64,000 bases of DNA, taken from assembly GCF_021134715.1 (NCBI RefSeq), contig NC_060026.1, positions 1,426,001 through 1,490,000 of the forward strand, given 5' to 3'. How positions within the stretch are numbered: position 1 is the first letter of the stretch; each line of letters opens with the position of its first letter. A model generated the notes under the pieces. That model worked only from the letters and a program-made list of their open reading frames with translations. It was not told the DNA's origin and did no database searches. The translations under genes were made by a program, and so were the position numbers. This DNA comes from Daphnia pulex. Its lineage: Eukaryota > Arthropoda > Branchiopoda > Diplostraca > Daphniidae. This document shows positions 11,010 through 46,600 of this stretch, piece after piece.

Positions 11010-11890
11010 TAAACTTAATCCGTAATATGTCCACATTCGCGATTAATCTATTCTGTAACAAATATGACATTCTGTTAAATTGAAAATGAACTTTCTATAC
11101 TTTTTAAATCACGGACAAATTTTCCCTTCCAAGATGCTGTTAGGTAGATAAATTGATGAAAATGCATTTACCGGGTAAAATTCAATGTAAATTTTACCCG
11201 CATTTACCAGCCGAACCGTACCAAGTACAGGAAACGTTGCGTAAAAATTACTGTCGTGAATTAATCCAGTTTGCTGATGGGCAACGATAAATATTATGGG
11301 AGCATACAAGGACCAGTTTTTAAGTAAACAGTCCGGTGAATCCGCGGTAGTATTCATCGAGGGAAAACCTTGGAAAAACCCATGCAAACTACTCGTCTTA
11401 GCCACACAAAAAAAGAGTGTTACATTTCTAGTGTCGACGTGTTATCCCCAAGCTACTCACGCTCAAGACATCTGATGCAGTTCCCTCCGTATAAAAGGAT
11501 CCACTTCGACTCGAGATTCAAACTAAGAAACATCAGTTGATCTGTGTGTTTCCATCTCCTTCCTACAGTCTGCAAAATAAAATGTAAGTTCATCTCAAAC
11601 GGCTTTCAGTTTGTTGTACGTATCAGTAAATCATTTTATGTTTTAAACCTAGGATGAAGGTCTTGTAAATTTTCCTGCTCATGGCTGCCATGTCGTCAAT
11701 GACAACCGTGTCCGCTGGTCAAGTCTGGCAGAGTCAGTTATCTGAAGAGATTCCTTGGCTAATGGAGTTAAAAGGGATAACACTGCAAACACTTGCGGTT
11801 TCATCCTCGACCGTAGCTTGCAGGGAATGGCCTCAAACGATAAACGAATAACGCAATCGTTATGCATTTTGGCTACGTCAATGACTAAGA
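11010..11890 (+). pseudogene. Tandem pseudogene copy of the PAN-like secreted protein gene
   Basis: The region parallels about 12,370-13,320 from the distal flank through the 3' end. A clear TATAAAAG (11,490-11,497) is followed by the same leader and the same split start (AT at 11,582-11,583 before GTAAGT). Exon 2 begins after the AG at 11,652 but reads M-M-K-V-L and then TAA. The signal-peptide region is still recognisable. About 200 bp of the cysteine-rich body is missing, and the last coding piece ('TTGCGGTTTCATCC') and 3' flank remain. Confidence 0.8.
11490..11497 (+). promoter_or_regulatory. TATA box of the PAN-like pseudogene
   Basis: TATAAAAG lies about 90 bp upstream of the split start codon. 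The corresponding place in the intact downstream copy reads GTTAAAGA, so the canonical box survives only in the dead copy. Confidence 0.5.
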
Positions 11891-12878
11891 AAAATGAACA
11901 GAAATGGATAAACAGAAAATTAGGCTGTTTGGAATTAACTGATTGCTAAAACTTTTATTCACAAACACTGACATCTAATTTACCTTACTCTGTGGTCAAC
12001 TAACGCTTCAAACGGCTTCGAGATCGAGCCGACACGACTTTAATGATTTGTTTACTTTAACACAGCAGACGAATTTTCAGGGTGTTACTAAACGGCGACG
12101 GCTCAAACGCGAAACAGCCGCGTAAAACGAACTTTCGCGAGAACTGGGAAGCAGTGCTAACAACTGATGATGCATCTAGGGTTTTCCCCGCAAAATGAAA
12201 GCAGAATCTTTAAAGACCTACCTTTCTACTAGCTAAACTCCAGAATGAGGTTAAGGGGTTACTCAGCACGGAAGAGCTAAAAGGCATCCTGGGAATAAAT
12301 TGGTAGGTTTTCACATTGGAAGATAGTACTGTGGGATTTGACGACAGTTAAAAAGTCTGAACTAAACCAGTTATAGGTCAACATTAGCGAATACTCTGTT
12401 CTGAAACAAATACTATGACGTTAGATTACATTGAAAGTGGACTTTCTCTACTCTCCTTTTAATCACGGGCCGATTTCCACTTCCAATGCTGTAGATAACT
12501 GGATGCAGATGCATTTACCTGTTGAACCGCACCAAGCGTACAGAGAAAGCGGAGGCAAAAAACTACTATTGCGAATAAATCCAGTTTGCTGATGGCACCG
12601 ATCAACATTTTAGGAGCATATACAAGGACCGGTAGAATTCACCGAGAGAAAACTCTCGGAGAAACCAATGTGAACCGCTCGCCCTGGCCAAATAACGTTG
12701 AATTCAAAAATAAAAAAATTTCTAGTGTCGACGTGTTATCCCGGAGCTATTCACGCTCAAGGTATCTGGCTGCAGTCACCTCCGTGTTAAAGAAATCATT
12801 TCGACTCGAGATTCAAACCAGGAAACATCTGTGGGTCTGTGCGTGTTCCACTTCTTGCCTGTAGTCTGCAACATCAAA

Positions 12879-13293
12879 ATGTAAGTTCATCTCAAACGGC
12901 TTTCAAGTTGGTTGTACATCATTAAATCATATTAAATATATGTTTTAAACGTTTGATAGGGTGAAGGTCTTGTCATTTTTCCTGCTCATGGCAGCCGTGT
13001 CTCTGACCACCGTGTCCGCTCGAACATGGAAGGAAGGCGACAACGGTTTGGTTCGCTGGGACTTGGATTGTGCATTTAAAGGCAGTGAAATCATCGCCAA
13101 GAAGGACATCCCTGGCGACCATTGCGGAAGATTCTGCTTGGTCAACGACGCGCCCAGCAAAAAGTGCACCCATTTTACTTACAAGAGTGGAACATGTTAC
13201 CTGTATCACTCCACCATTAATTGGCTGGTAGAAAGTGAATATCTAAGCGCTTGCGGTTTCATCCCCGAGCGCACCGCGCAGAAAATTGACTGA
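12879..13293 (+). CDS. Small secreted six-cysteine PAN/apple-like protein
   Basis: Two exons: exon 1 contributes only the AT of the start codon (12,879-12,880) before GTAAGT, and exon 2 runs from 12,960 to the TGA at 13,291-13,293. The joined ATG gives a 111-aa protein starting M-V-K-V-L with a signal peptide that ends near VSA. The mature part has six cysteines in the order C...C-x3-C...C...C...C, including 'CTHFTYKSGTCYL', which is typical of a single PAN/apple domain. Such domains bind protein or carbohydrate ligands outside the cell. The ligand is unknown. AATAAA at 13,293-13,298 overlaps the stop codon's last base. A dead tandem copy lies upstream, and part of the 5' flank is also present inverted at 4,990-5,840. 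Confidence 0.75.
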
Positions 13294-13299
13294 ATAAAC

Positions 13300-14200
13300 G
13301 AACGCAATCGATATGAATTTTGGCAATGAAGAACCACTACTTGAGAAAAAAAACAATTACCGTTCCAAATATTTCGATTAATAGCCGAGGATATACTGTA
13401 ATATGTTCGGCATCACATTGGTAAATACATATTATAAGCAAGGTTTTTGTTTGTTTGTTTAATGTGGTTTAATTCCATTTTTCCGATTGAATAAAGATTT
13501 GTGGCTATTTGTAAAAATAAACTGTTATTTCTATACGTAAAACTATCCTTTTTTCAATTGTCATTTCGTTGTCAATGTCATCGACAATAAGCCCAGCGTC
13601 GGCGAGTAATGCGGTGGCATCTGAATCGCCAACCCCAAATGCATCCACTTTATTTCTCACGTGGATGGAGTCTGTTACACGAAGGGAAACACCGGCAACT
13701 GAAGAGAATTGCAATGCCAAATGCTTGCCGTTGATGGCTGTCAATAAAGGGAAAAACCACATTGGAATATCGAAGGTAAAATCAAAAAGTCTCGCGTTAC
13801 GTCGCGTTATAGGGACGAATAGAATAATCAGACTAAAATTTCATCCCAGTTTCATCCTATGTTCAATCAAAAATTTGGCTATTTCTTAAAATCGGCTTAA
13901 TTTAACCTAATAGTGAAGGACGCATTAGCTTCAGCTAAATTACATTTGATTGAATTGGAAATGTATGTTTCGAAAGGGAGAGAAGTCTTATTATGACTAG
14001 ATATTTGATACATTCAACTTTAATCTACCTGGATTAATTCGAGGTCATTTCTCCAATAATTCACACGCCTACATAGTCTACGATTACAGGAATAAAGAAA
14101 AAGATAAAATCGATTAGCCTTGAATTTAGTTCAGGGACACCTAAAAGAGGTAGGGTCAACAATAGTAGGGCGTGATTTTATTAGGTAATGGCGCCAGAAA
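13300..14200. other. Intergenic spacer
   Basis: A second AATAAA (13,490-13,495) may end the PAN-like transcript. An open frame at 13,575-13,889, Ser/Thr-rich at its start, has a possible GT donor near 13,775, but nothing else supports it as an exon. Confidence 0.35.
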
Positions 14201-14205
14201 ATTCG

Positions 14206-14213
14206 TATATAAG
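14206..14213 (+). promoter_or_regulatory. TATA box of the 226-aa secreted protein gene
   Basis: TATATAAG lies about 90 bp upstream of the ATG at 14,300, with a likely transcription start about 30 bp downstream near the CAATCACAC sequence. Confidence 0.6.
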
Positions 14214-14299
14214 CTGAGGTTTCGTCGTCGTCAATCACACACTTCCCCAACTCGTCTTCAGTTGACTACACCTGTCCAACATTATCTCTTGTCATCACC

Positions 14300-15056
14300 A
14301 TGGCTAGTCGTCTGATTTTCGTAAGTTCTTTTTCATTTAATTGTTTAAGTTAAATCTTTAAATAATTTATGTAAATTGTATGTTGTGATTATCTAGGCTA
14401 TTGCTGCTGTCGTTGCTGTTCTCTCCTTGTTCTGTGAAGCGTCTCCATCCCACAAGCTGGAAGATTTGAAGGAAGCCGAACAACTTCACTGGAACAAAAC
14501 CATCACCAAAATGGTCAACTCGACTTCCAGGCTAGCTGATAAAGTGGAGACGGTCCTGAACCGAACGGCCGACACAGTTTTCACTGCTGCGAACATGGTC
14601 GGTGGAGTCGCTGGAGGCTTGACGGCGATTGTGGGCGAGAAGTTGATTGAAGGATCCAACAAATGGACTGAACTGAAGAACAAAACTGCCCAGAGGATGG
14701 CCAACACTCGTGCTAAAATGGACGCCGCTAAGCAAAAGATTCACGACAAATTGTCCGCTGGAGTCGAGAAATTGGTCGAGAAGGGTAACCAGCTCGTCAA
14801 CTTTGCCGTTGGAATTGTTGGTCAAGTCGTTGGCAAGGTGACCGATACAGTCCAGGGAGCTAAATCCAAGGTACAGGAACACAAACTGGAGAAGAATGCC
14901 AGGATTTCCTTTATTCCGCTCTCTACCAAATTGTCCACCTTGTCCGCTCGCATTGTCCATCCTGCCCGTCCTACTCCAGTTGCCGAAGCTGTGGTTAGAG
15001 AAGAGAACGCCACTACCACACAATCCTCTGTATCTCAATCAACTTACTCTTATTAA
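14300..15056 (+). CDS. Secreted amphipathic Ala/Lys/Val-rich protein of unknown function
   Basis: Exon 1 (14,300-14,320) encodes MASRLIF and ends at GTAAGT. Exon 2 (14,397-15,056) continues with a hydrophobic stretch, giving a clear signal peptide with cleavage near CEA-SPS. The product is 226 aa. The mature part is rich in Lys, Ala, Val and Thr with heptad-like spacing, consistent with long amphipathic helices like those of apolipophorin- or LEA-type proteins, but I recognise no named domain. Possible N-glycosylation sites are NKT (twice), NST, NRT and NAT. The only cysteine visible is at the signal-peptide end. The TATA box and short first intron are typical of a strongly expressed secreted-protein gene. 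Confidence 0.8.
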
Positions 15057-15248
15057 TTTTCTTTTATTTAGTTCTCTCTGTACAATTTGTTTATAACTGT
15101 CAGCTGACTGTAATGCCTAAATGGCTTTTATGTGAATATTACATTGACTAGAATTTTAATCTTTTGTGGTTGCTTACTCTTGAAATCGCTGATGGGTGTG
15201 CCATTTTTACAAGTCGTCATTAATGTAAACTTTAGTCTATCCATCGAC

Positions 15249-17033
15249 ATGAATCTGTACGGACGTGTTTTAGCTAGTATTCTTCCGTTACTGTACTTGG
15301 TTATTAACGGAAGTGTATTGGCCAATGACGTGTTTCAACCAAATGGTAAGACCTAAAATTTTATTTAATTATATTGAATTTAAAATGTTGAAAGTTGTTT
15401 AAATTAAAAGTTGAGTCTGCATTTTGTGTGATTTTTGAAATAAGGTCAACGCTGACTGTTGCTGTACAAAGTGCGTCTGCCGTTTGATATGCAAATTTTG
15501 CAACTCGTCACTAATAAAAAGGCCCGCTTTATTCACAGGAAATGTTCGAGTAGCTGAATCATCTAGACGAGCGGCGCAATGGTTGCTGAACCGTCGAAAC
15601 AGCCAATTGCACTGGGGTCATTTGTCCAACTCCCAAGTTCTTTTGGCTTTGTCGCAATCTGAATACTTTAACTCTTCTCTTCCGGAATTTCAACTTGTAA
15701 TTGCGCAACTTGACATTAATTTCCTACTGGATCGACTAAGGTAAAAAAAGAAATGATTTATTTACCATAAAGGTTAAAATAATAACTTTTGTTTCATTTA
15801 AATTTTTAATAAAGAGTTGGAGATTTGGAGTTGTATTCCGACAGGTTAATTCCGCTCGCTGTAACGTTAACTTCACTCTGCCGCAGTCCGACTCACTACT
15901 ATGATTACGATTTGCTGGGTATTATATCAAAAATTTAATTGTTTTATATCAAATAGTAATAATTATAAATTATCTTAATTGACAGACGGGTTGCTGGATT
16001 ACCGGAGAAGGACGGACAATTTCACTTTCGCTTCTGAAATGCTGGCCGTCTGCGCTGGAGACGGAGTCATCCTCCGGACCAGCATCCGTCGACTAGTTTG
16101 GCTTCTCAATCCGAAAATGTGGACTGGACCTTCGTTAGACATTGGTAATCATTAAATATTTAACTGAAAGAACAGTTTAATTAATAAAAATTATCATTTA
16201 AAATCCAAGATACCCTTTCTATGGTACTGATGGCGACCGGATGTGTTACCCAGCATTACAATCATCCGTACATTTTGCCGTTTGCGGATCAGTTGGTGCC
16301 AATCCTCATCAGTAAACAGCAGAGAGACGGATCGTTCAACAACGGGAACACCATTTCCACTGCGCTGGTCGTCCAGGCATTGCGGATTCACGGCCTGTCG
16401 GTCAACGTTAACTCAACTGTCCAGGCGGCAGTCGACTGGATTGTATCCGCCCAGCTGGAAGACGGTTCTTTCGATTCCGATTTGATGGTCACCTCCGAAG
16501 TTGTACTGGCTTTGTCTCCGATGGGAGGAAGAGCTCATATCCACCTGAGTCGCTGCAAAGACAATCAAACGGAAGTGACGGCCGTCTCCGGAAGTAGTCA
16601 AACGGACCAAGTTTCTTTCCTCATCTGGATTGGCCAGCAACCTACGCCAAAGCGTCAAAGCTTTTCTTTCAAAGTCCCTGTCAACTCAACCGTCTACGAA
16701 GCTCTTTTGCTGGCCCAAGTCGATGGATTACTCCGGTAATGTCCGCCATCCGCCCCAAAAAACTAAAACTAAAATTATTAAGTTAAAACAAATTTCAGAT
16801 TCGAGACTCGAGAGTACTCTTTCGGCCACTACATAGTGTCCATCAACAACACACCCGAGCTGTCGACCACCGACCAGCGATGGATGATTTACGTTCTTCC
16901 GGCCAGCGAGCCCGTCCCCACCGACAAACCGGATAGCAAATTCTTGATGAAAACATCCGTGTCTTCGTACAAGATCAGAGGAGGTGAGAGGATCTTGTTC
17001 TGGTACCAATCTTCCATTCAATCTTCCCTCTGA
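15249..17033 (+). CDS. Transcobalamin/intrinsic-factor-like secreted protein
   Basis: Six exons join in phase: 15,249-15,345, 15,539-15,740, 15,815-15,918, 15,986-16,144, 16,210-16,735 and 16,799-17,033 (440 aa). The ATG at 15,249 was chosen because it gives a canonical signal peptide. An in-frame reading starts further upstream at 15,132. The N-terminal two thirds look like the alpha-helical toroid of cobalamin carriers, with repeated 'RDGSFNNGNTISTALVVQAL' and 'LEDGSFDSDLMVTSEVVLAL' motifs. The C-terminal part has the DUF4430-type beta domain ('VNSTVYEALLLAQ', then 'FGHYIVSINN' and 'RWMIYVL'). In vertebrates this architecture binds vitamin B12 in extracellular fluid. Binding here is inferred from homology. 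AATAAA follows at 17,054-17,059. Confidence 0.8.
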
Positions 17034-17059
17034 ATACCCGATTGAATTAAACAAATAAA

Positions 17060-18060
17060 TTGAGACGACAAGGAGATGATTTTTTGTTTGTTCGCTGAAC
17101 TTGAAAGGGCTGAAAGCTGTGTATTACAACAAAAGGCCAAGCAACAATCAGAAGGGGATATAATAGGTGTGTAGAGAATGATTCAAGAAGCGAGAAGAGG
17201 ATGTTTTCTTTTTTGTTTCTTGTTTGTTTCTAACATCGTTTCAAAAACAGGGCTGAAATAATTCATGAAAAACAACACAAGGCCCGCCGACTGAAACAGA
17301 CCCAGGTATATAATAATAATAAAAGAGTAGAAGGTTGTGGGGAAATAAAAGAAGAAACTTGAAAATTTTTTTTGTAACCGACTCTCTTTGATTGCGCGCG
17401 ATGATTTTGTCTCAATACTTTCTCTCTCTCTCATATTACAGTGCGTGCGCCAAACTCTTTTTTATAATAGGCTATGACAATTTTTTTTTTTCAATTATTA
17501 TACGGATGCTCCTTCGATTCAGTGGGGTTCAACGACCGACAATCAAACGACCGAAAATGTTTAAAACCAAATTTTTATAAAATTCCCGATTTACTCTCCC
17601 GATCAAACTTGTGTGTGAAAAGTGCCCCGCCGCTTAAAAATGTAGGGTTTAACTTTTGAAAGATGTGATTTAAATTTTTAAAAAAAGATTCCGCCTGGAT
17701 CAAGTTCGGGACGAGAGAGACAATTCGAAAAAATTTTAAAAAATCAAATTAAAAATCACGGCCGCTGGTTGAAGGTGATTCCACACGAATCGGACTAGAA
17801 AACACACTCGCACACACTGGAGGGGGATGGGGGTGGGGAAAGAAGTCAGAAATAAGAGAGAAGGATATAAAAAGGAGGAAGAAGGAACTTTTTTTGAGGG
17901 TAATTTTTTTGAAATGTCCATTTGAGAAGTTAATTGAATAACCAGCATTGATTATTATTTACTATATCCGACACACACGTTGCTGTTGTATTGAACACCT
18001 GGTTTTCCAGTTGCGGTGGTGGGTGGGTGGAGTGGTGGTGGCTGGAGTTTGGCATGGACC
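17060..18060. other. Convergent spacer holding the 3' ends of two genes
   Basis: This lies between the end of the transcobalamin-like gene (plus) and the end of Mhc (minus). It must contain the Mhc 3' UTR, but I could not identify its poly(A) signal. It has AT-rich and GA-rich low-complexity stretches and no supported exon. Confidence 0.4.
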
Positions 18061-40766
<22,706 letters not shown>

Positions 40767-41291
40767 CTTGTTGTTTCGAGTTGTTGATCAACGACGACGA
40801 CGACAAAAAATCAAACAAGTTGATGAGAGAGAGGAGAGAGAGACGGTTGAAATTCGTGTGGGATTCGGATTGGCGGATCTCCTTCACACACGGCGGCGGG
40901 ACAACACGCGTTAGAACAGCCCTGGAGCGCTTTCCTGTGTGCAAAACAACAACAACAACATCAGCCAATGTGAGCAACAACAATTAAAAAAGGACTGTCG
41001 ATTGTGTTCTTATTTAAAATTATCAAAATCCACATCCGAGTTGTCACAACTTTGTGTAGGCTGGGCTTATCTAATCAAGGGGCACTTTTAAAGGCTATTA
41101 GGCAAAAATTGAATCAAAAACTGTGGGAAGTGAAGAAAAATTTACAAACAAAATTGTTTCGTCTACTAAAATCGAAAATTGTCAAAAGCCAAAAAAACTA
41201 AAAGTTTGAAAACAAAATGTTACAAATTTTGTCTTTCGAATTTGCAATAGGTAGGTAGGTAGGAGAGGCAAATCCTCGTGTGCACACTTAC

Positions 41292-41344
41292 GTTCGAAAG
41301 CTGTTCAACTGTCTGTCTAAAGCGAACCAGGGCTCCTATTTAAA
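41292..41344 (-). promoter_or_regulatory. Mhc: Mhc promoter and noncoding first exon
   Basis: On the minus strand TTTAAATAG (41,344-41,336) lies about 34 bp upstream of an initiator-like ACAGTTG whose central A is at 41,310. A short noncoding exon then ends at GAAC followed by GTAAGTGTG (donor at 41,291-41,290). The next exon starts after TTGCACACAG at 40,934 and carries 168 nt of leader before the ATG. A MEF2-consensus site TTATAAATAG lies about 1.9 kb further upstream (43,183-43,192). MEF2 control is known for fly Mhc but only inferred here. Confidence 0.65.
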
Positions 41345-43618
41345 CCCTAAAGGCGACTCCGCCCTCTTCTAGCTTATTGGTTATTCTGAATTTTTTCTTT
41401 TCTTTTTCAACATCCTTTACTTCCTTTTCTTCTTTCTTCTTCTTCTTCCTCTTCTTCTTCTTCCTTTTCAATTCCTTGTGACGGCCGGGGCTCAAGTATT
41501 TCGAGCCGAGAGCCAAAAGGGCCAAAAAGGCGAATGAACGGACATGGGAGAGAGAGGAGAAGGTAGAACTTGCACACACGTCTCAAAGGCAGGCCCATGC
41601 CTTTTTAAGGTGGCCCTCCCCCGTATATTCAGCGCGCACAGCTTCTCTCTTATATTTCTCGATATTCTTTCTTCTGTCGCTTTCATTCCCTTTCGTTCGT
41701 TTTTTTTTTCCCGCAGCCGCGCAACAAGGACAGAGGAGCCGTGAGCGATGGAATGCGGGCGTGCTGCACACAAGGCGCTTCTTCCCCTCTCTCGCTCACG
41801 CCGAGCAAAAACAAAAATCGAACGCGCAAGAAGAAGCACAAACACACAGAGAGAAATGGGTGAAAAGCTTTTTTTGGCACGAACCGAAAACACCCAAAAG
41901 GCTGAGCAGCTCTCCGCAGTGTCAATCTTTTCACTCTATAGAGCTTTTATATAATATTATTAAGCTGTTACGTAATCTAATCCTCCTCCCCATTACACCT
42001 ATAAATGCTGTAATGGTTTTGATAGCGATCAATCGCCACATCGGAGGGTTGATTCTATTTCATCTTCATTCCGCATATAAAACTACTACCCAATTACGTA
42101 ATGCGGTGCTAATGGACGAGCGATAGGCGTTGTCCACCTCTTTTTGAAATCACGCCCGAAAATCATCGACAGGATTTTGATATGAAAATCGGGAAGTAAA
42201 AAAGAAAAATAATTAAAATAAACAAAAGAAACTTCCCCGTGAAAGGAACTGGGGCATCTATACGTTTCGAGTTCCGTGCGGCGAACGCGGGTCTTTTTAT
42301 AGACATAAGGTGACGGAATAAGACCTGCCGAAACCTACACGCTCCGGCAGCTGCTGCTGGAGCGTGTGCTGTGTACATTTCCTTAATATGATTTGCTTAG
42401 ATCGTTCACAAACGCGGGGGATCGACTTATATTTATGTGAGGTGGAATCACTTTCAAATTGTTAATTCCATCAACTCTAAAAATCCTTTTATTTGTAGGA
42501 AACTATTCGTGATCCTGCATAGTTGCCTGGAATGGAGATAGACACACAACGGAGTGTGTGTGTCTGCAAATGATCCTCGGCAGGCAGGCAGACAGTGCCA
42601 GCAGCAGCTCACTGAACTGCGCTATGCTGCTGCTGCTGTGTGTATGTGAACCAGTTCGCCGCCCGTCTATTTTCGAAACTCTCCGCCGGAGAAAAACGCA
42701 GAGCATATGTAGAGACAGAGATCCAATTCGGAAACTTTTCTCTCCTTGCACTCTCGGCTGGATGGCAGAGACGAATAGAATAAACAAAACGCGAGAGAGC
42801 TGTATAGCTTAAAGAGAATTTTTCTTATACACTCTTATATAAATTATCTCTATAGCTCACCTCGCTGACTAATCGACTTGCTGGATCCACATGATAACAA
42901 GGCAAAAGGACTTTCACGGGGTTGAACTCACCAAGTTGACCTAACCGGAACACGATGATTCATCCATCCGGGTTTGTATTTTTTAATAATTTATTATTAC
43001 TTTATTTAATTGACGTTAATACTTTTTCGTTTCATTTCCGACATTTTGAAGAACAAAAAAGAATCAGACCAGGAAATGCAAAGTTGAGAGTTTAGCGTTG
43101 ATGAGGGAGGCAGTTTTTCTGTGTGCTCTAGGAGAAAAGAAAACTCTTTTTTCGGGTTCGACCCGAGCCAACTCTCCTTGAATTATAAATAGAGCGGACC
43201 TACTTCTTGTGGTCTCCCCTCTCTTTCTTCCTTTTAACTTTTTGGTCCAAAGTTCTTTTCTTTTCTCATCACCTTTCCGTCTCTTAATGAGCTTTTGCTG
43301 CCCTTTATTCTTCTTCTTCGTGTGTCGTCAAAGAATGGGCACTTGTCCCGCTTACTAGATCTGCGCCATCGCATTCCGTCACTGTGTAGTCATCATATTC
43401 TAGAAAAACGTCACCCAGAAATATCGATATTGACGTTACGCCATTTTTGTTTTCATTCAAGAAAAATCGGTGCCCTGGCGGTCGAAATCGACAACTTGCA
43501 GAAGACGATTAAACAAACAAAAGATTTTGGGGGGAAAAGGTGAACAACGTCGAATATTGGCTGAGTGTTGTTTGATTGTCTCCATTTGAATTGATACACA
43601 AACGAATTGACATACAAA
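41345..43618. other. Shared upstream region of Mhc and the divergent gene
   Basis: About 2.3 kb between the Mhc start and the ATG of the plus-strand gene. It contains a (TTC)n tract near 41,425-41,465, a MEF2-consensus TTATAAATAG at 43,183-43,192 and several CT-rich stretches. No coding exon is supported. The region probably holds muscle control elements for Mhc and the promoter of the other gene. Confidence 0.45.
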
Positions 43619-46600
43619 ATGCGTGAGAGCGAATTAGTAAGTGAGACACATCGAAGTCACGCCCTTGAATGGCGTTCAGACGACACGTGTCTGTTATGTC
43701 TAATTGAGATTATCCGAGCCGATTCGAGTAGCAGGCTGAAAATCCATCGTCGTTTCGCCCTGGCCACTTTGAACCACAGACTCAACCCTGACGTCACTCG
43801 ACCCTCGTTTCAGCAGCAAGAGAACAGCAGCTGCAGCAGCAAGAACCTGGCCAGGCTGTTGCAGAAAAATCGCAATGTTTCCTCACAAGTCCTCAACACG
43901 CTTTTGGGTATGCCAGACAGGGATTGATTTCGATTCTTGGACGGTCACCATGACCTCATTCCACACACATTGCTGCCCGTCACAGAGTGTGTGTGTGTGC
44001 TGTTATTTATTCATTATGTACGATTCTGTTTGCTGATATCTTGTTTCCCCCAATTTTCTTTGTGCAGACAGTTTAACTTCAGTGGACGTCGTCGATTTGG
44101 CGATTGAAGCCGTCTACCGACTTTATCATCACGTCTTACGCGACGAAACCGTCTTGGATAACGTGCTGACGCACTGCGTTCAAAAGGTGACCGAGCGTGA
44201 ACTTTCCTTCATCCCACACTTTCTTTTTTTCTCTTTTTCGTAATCGTCTAGAGTTGTGTACAATGTTCCAGTGATTACGACGCCACGTGTCTCATTTTGT
44301 GGCTGGGAGGAGGCTAGACCCATCATCACACGTCATCAACCGGAAGCTTTTTATATATTCCACATATTTATAGAATCAAAAAACCCCAACGACGCACGTA
44401 CAAGTCTAATCGAAATGGCGTTCAATGTCCCGGCCCAAAGGACATTCCAAAATGTGACTCAAATGCCACAACTTCCCGAAAAGAAGTAGTGTACAGTTTA
44501 AGAGTAGTCAGAGAGAGGCGTTTGGCCTATTTCCATCGAGCGTACCAAGCTTTGGCAACGTATACTTTCTCGTTATCCCCGTCTTATTATTATTAGAGGA
44601 ACACACACAAGTTCAGGGTGGGCCGAAAAAGATATTCAGACCGGTCGTCCACCACCTTCGTCGTCGTCGTTGAAATAACTTTTTTCTTGAATCAGTTTTT
44701 TTTCCTTTTTTCTGTTGATGTTTTTCCTCCAGCGGAGGCCGGAACCCCAACATTTTTTTGTTGTTGCGCGGCATCTTGTGGCTTTTTACGCCTTCCCATT
44801 GTGCCAGGAAGAAAAAGTTTGCCGGGCATTCCAAACGACCGAAAATCTTGTCCAAGCCAAACACACCGTCTTCTACAAACAAGGATCCTCTATACTCTCC
44901 AGGGCTCCTAATAACTTTATCTTTGATATTTTAACGTCAAGTGAAACACAAAGAACAAAATGGTCAGAAATTTAATTTTTCTTCTCTCTAAAAAGAAAAG
45001 TAGAGAAAGAAATGGGGGCCGTCCATATTTAGGCTCTCTTGTGTAGGGACCAGGGCCGTCGAACAAACTCGCCCAGGTTTAATTTTAGACGAACAAACTT
45101 GGCATCATCGAGGCACCGCCCCGTTTTTCTTCTTCTCTCTGTGTGTCTGTGCCTGTGTGTGTGTGTACACCATCTCCTTACCGCCCACTGTCTCTCGTCA
45201 CTACACAATGTGCGACTCCTGTGCGAATCAGTAATTATTTTTAAAATCCACAAGCATTTAGAGTCGTGGCTGATATTTTTTTCCCCCAATGGAGAATGTT
45301 GAAGGTGGAATTTTTTCACTGGAAAGAAATGGCGACCGTTTGAAATTAGCCGAGGGACAAAGTTTTCAGGGTGGAGGTCCTTTTCCTGGGAGCAGACACA
45401 CACACACAGAGCAAAGACTTAATTTAGCCTGGGCGAACGAGATTCACAAGTTCTTTGGAAACATTTGCCGCCGTCGTTTTTGAACGGTTTCATATTGTCG
45501 CCAAAGTTATTGGTCTTGTTATTTTTTTTAATGATTTTTCTTTTGTGTTTTATACATGTCAACAATCGAACGGAGTAGATTGGTGAAGACCTGGACCAGC
45601 CGGAGAAATGGGTGCCTTACCTCAGTGTCATGCAGCGTCTTGCCCGTCTGAATTCATCGGCCGTGGCCCTGGCCATCAGCCAAAACGGTAATACAAACAA
45701 ATTTCTAACTAGACTAACTCTAGCCCACCTATCAGCCCGCACAGACACACACACACGGCAACAACTTTGCGGAGGTGGTGCTGTCACCTGCTGGTCGGCC
45801 TTCACAACCTTATCCATCTCCATGGCCTACAGAAATGAAAACAATAACAAAAGAAAGAAAGACTTTTCTTTTTTCTTCACACAAATAAGGAAAAATCGAT
45901 CAACATGTTTCTTGACATAACATCCTGCACAGAGTTTCCCTCTCTCAGATTTTTAATGAAATGTTTTTTCTTCTTCTTTTTCCTTGTTTGATGTATGTAT
46001 ATTTTCATGTTTCCATCCGTTTCATCATGGCAGCCAAACTGGAAAATGAGATGGTGGAACACTTGAGCGATCACTTGAGCGAGTTTGTCGCGCTGCACGT
46101 CGTCGCTCTGCTGGATCCAATCGTCAGGAGCGGCGACGCTGATGGAATTCTTATCCGACCCGGCAGACGCCCGATCCTGATGCTCCAGTTGGCCCGCCTT
46201 CTCCAAAACTCTCAATGCCAACAGTTGGTCTGCTCCGCCCTGGGTATTAGTAGACAAAAGAAGTATCTCTCTTTCTCACGTATAGAATATAGCATCAAAT
46301 CGGACCCAGTATATACATATTGAAAGACATACACAGCAGAGAGACTGGGGTTTAATAGAATCTATTGGGTTCCAGTTAGTCTCGCAAGATCCTTGATTAG
46401 TTCCGCTCGACTGACGCTGGAAACTTTTTTTTTATTTTTTTCGCTTTGGGCTAAATAAAAATGGACGATATGTAACAGGTTTCGCTCTGATGCTTTGGAT
46501 CAAAGAGGATTTGCAACAGCCGGAGCACAGCCGACAACCCGACGACAATGGCCGCTCGAAAACTCAACAGCTGTTGTCAACCACGGCCAACGGTTTGAAA

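Noticed and set aside
41748..42126. Plus-strand open frames upstream of Mhc
   Set aside because: No splice sites or motifs. Arg/Lys-rich translation is typical of noncoding purine-rich sequence.
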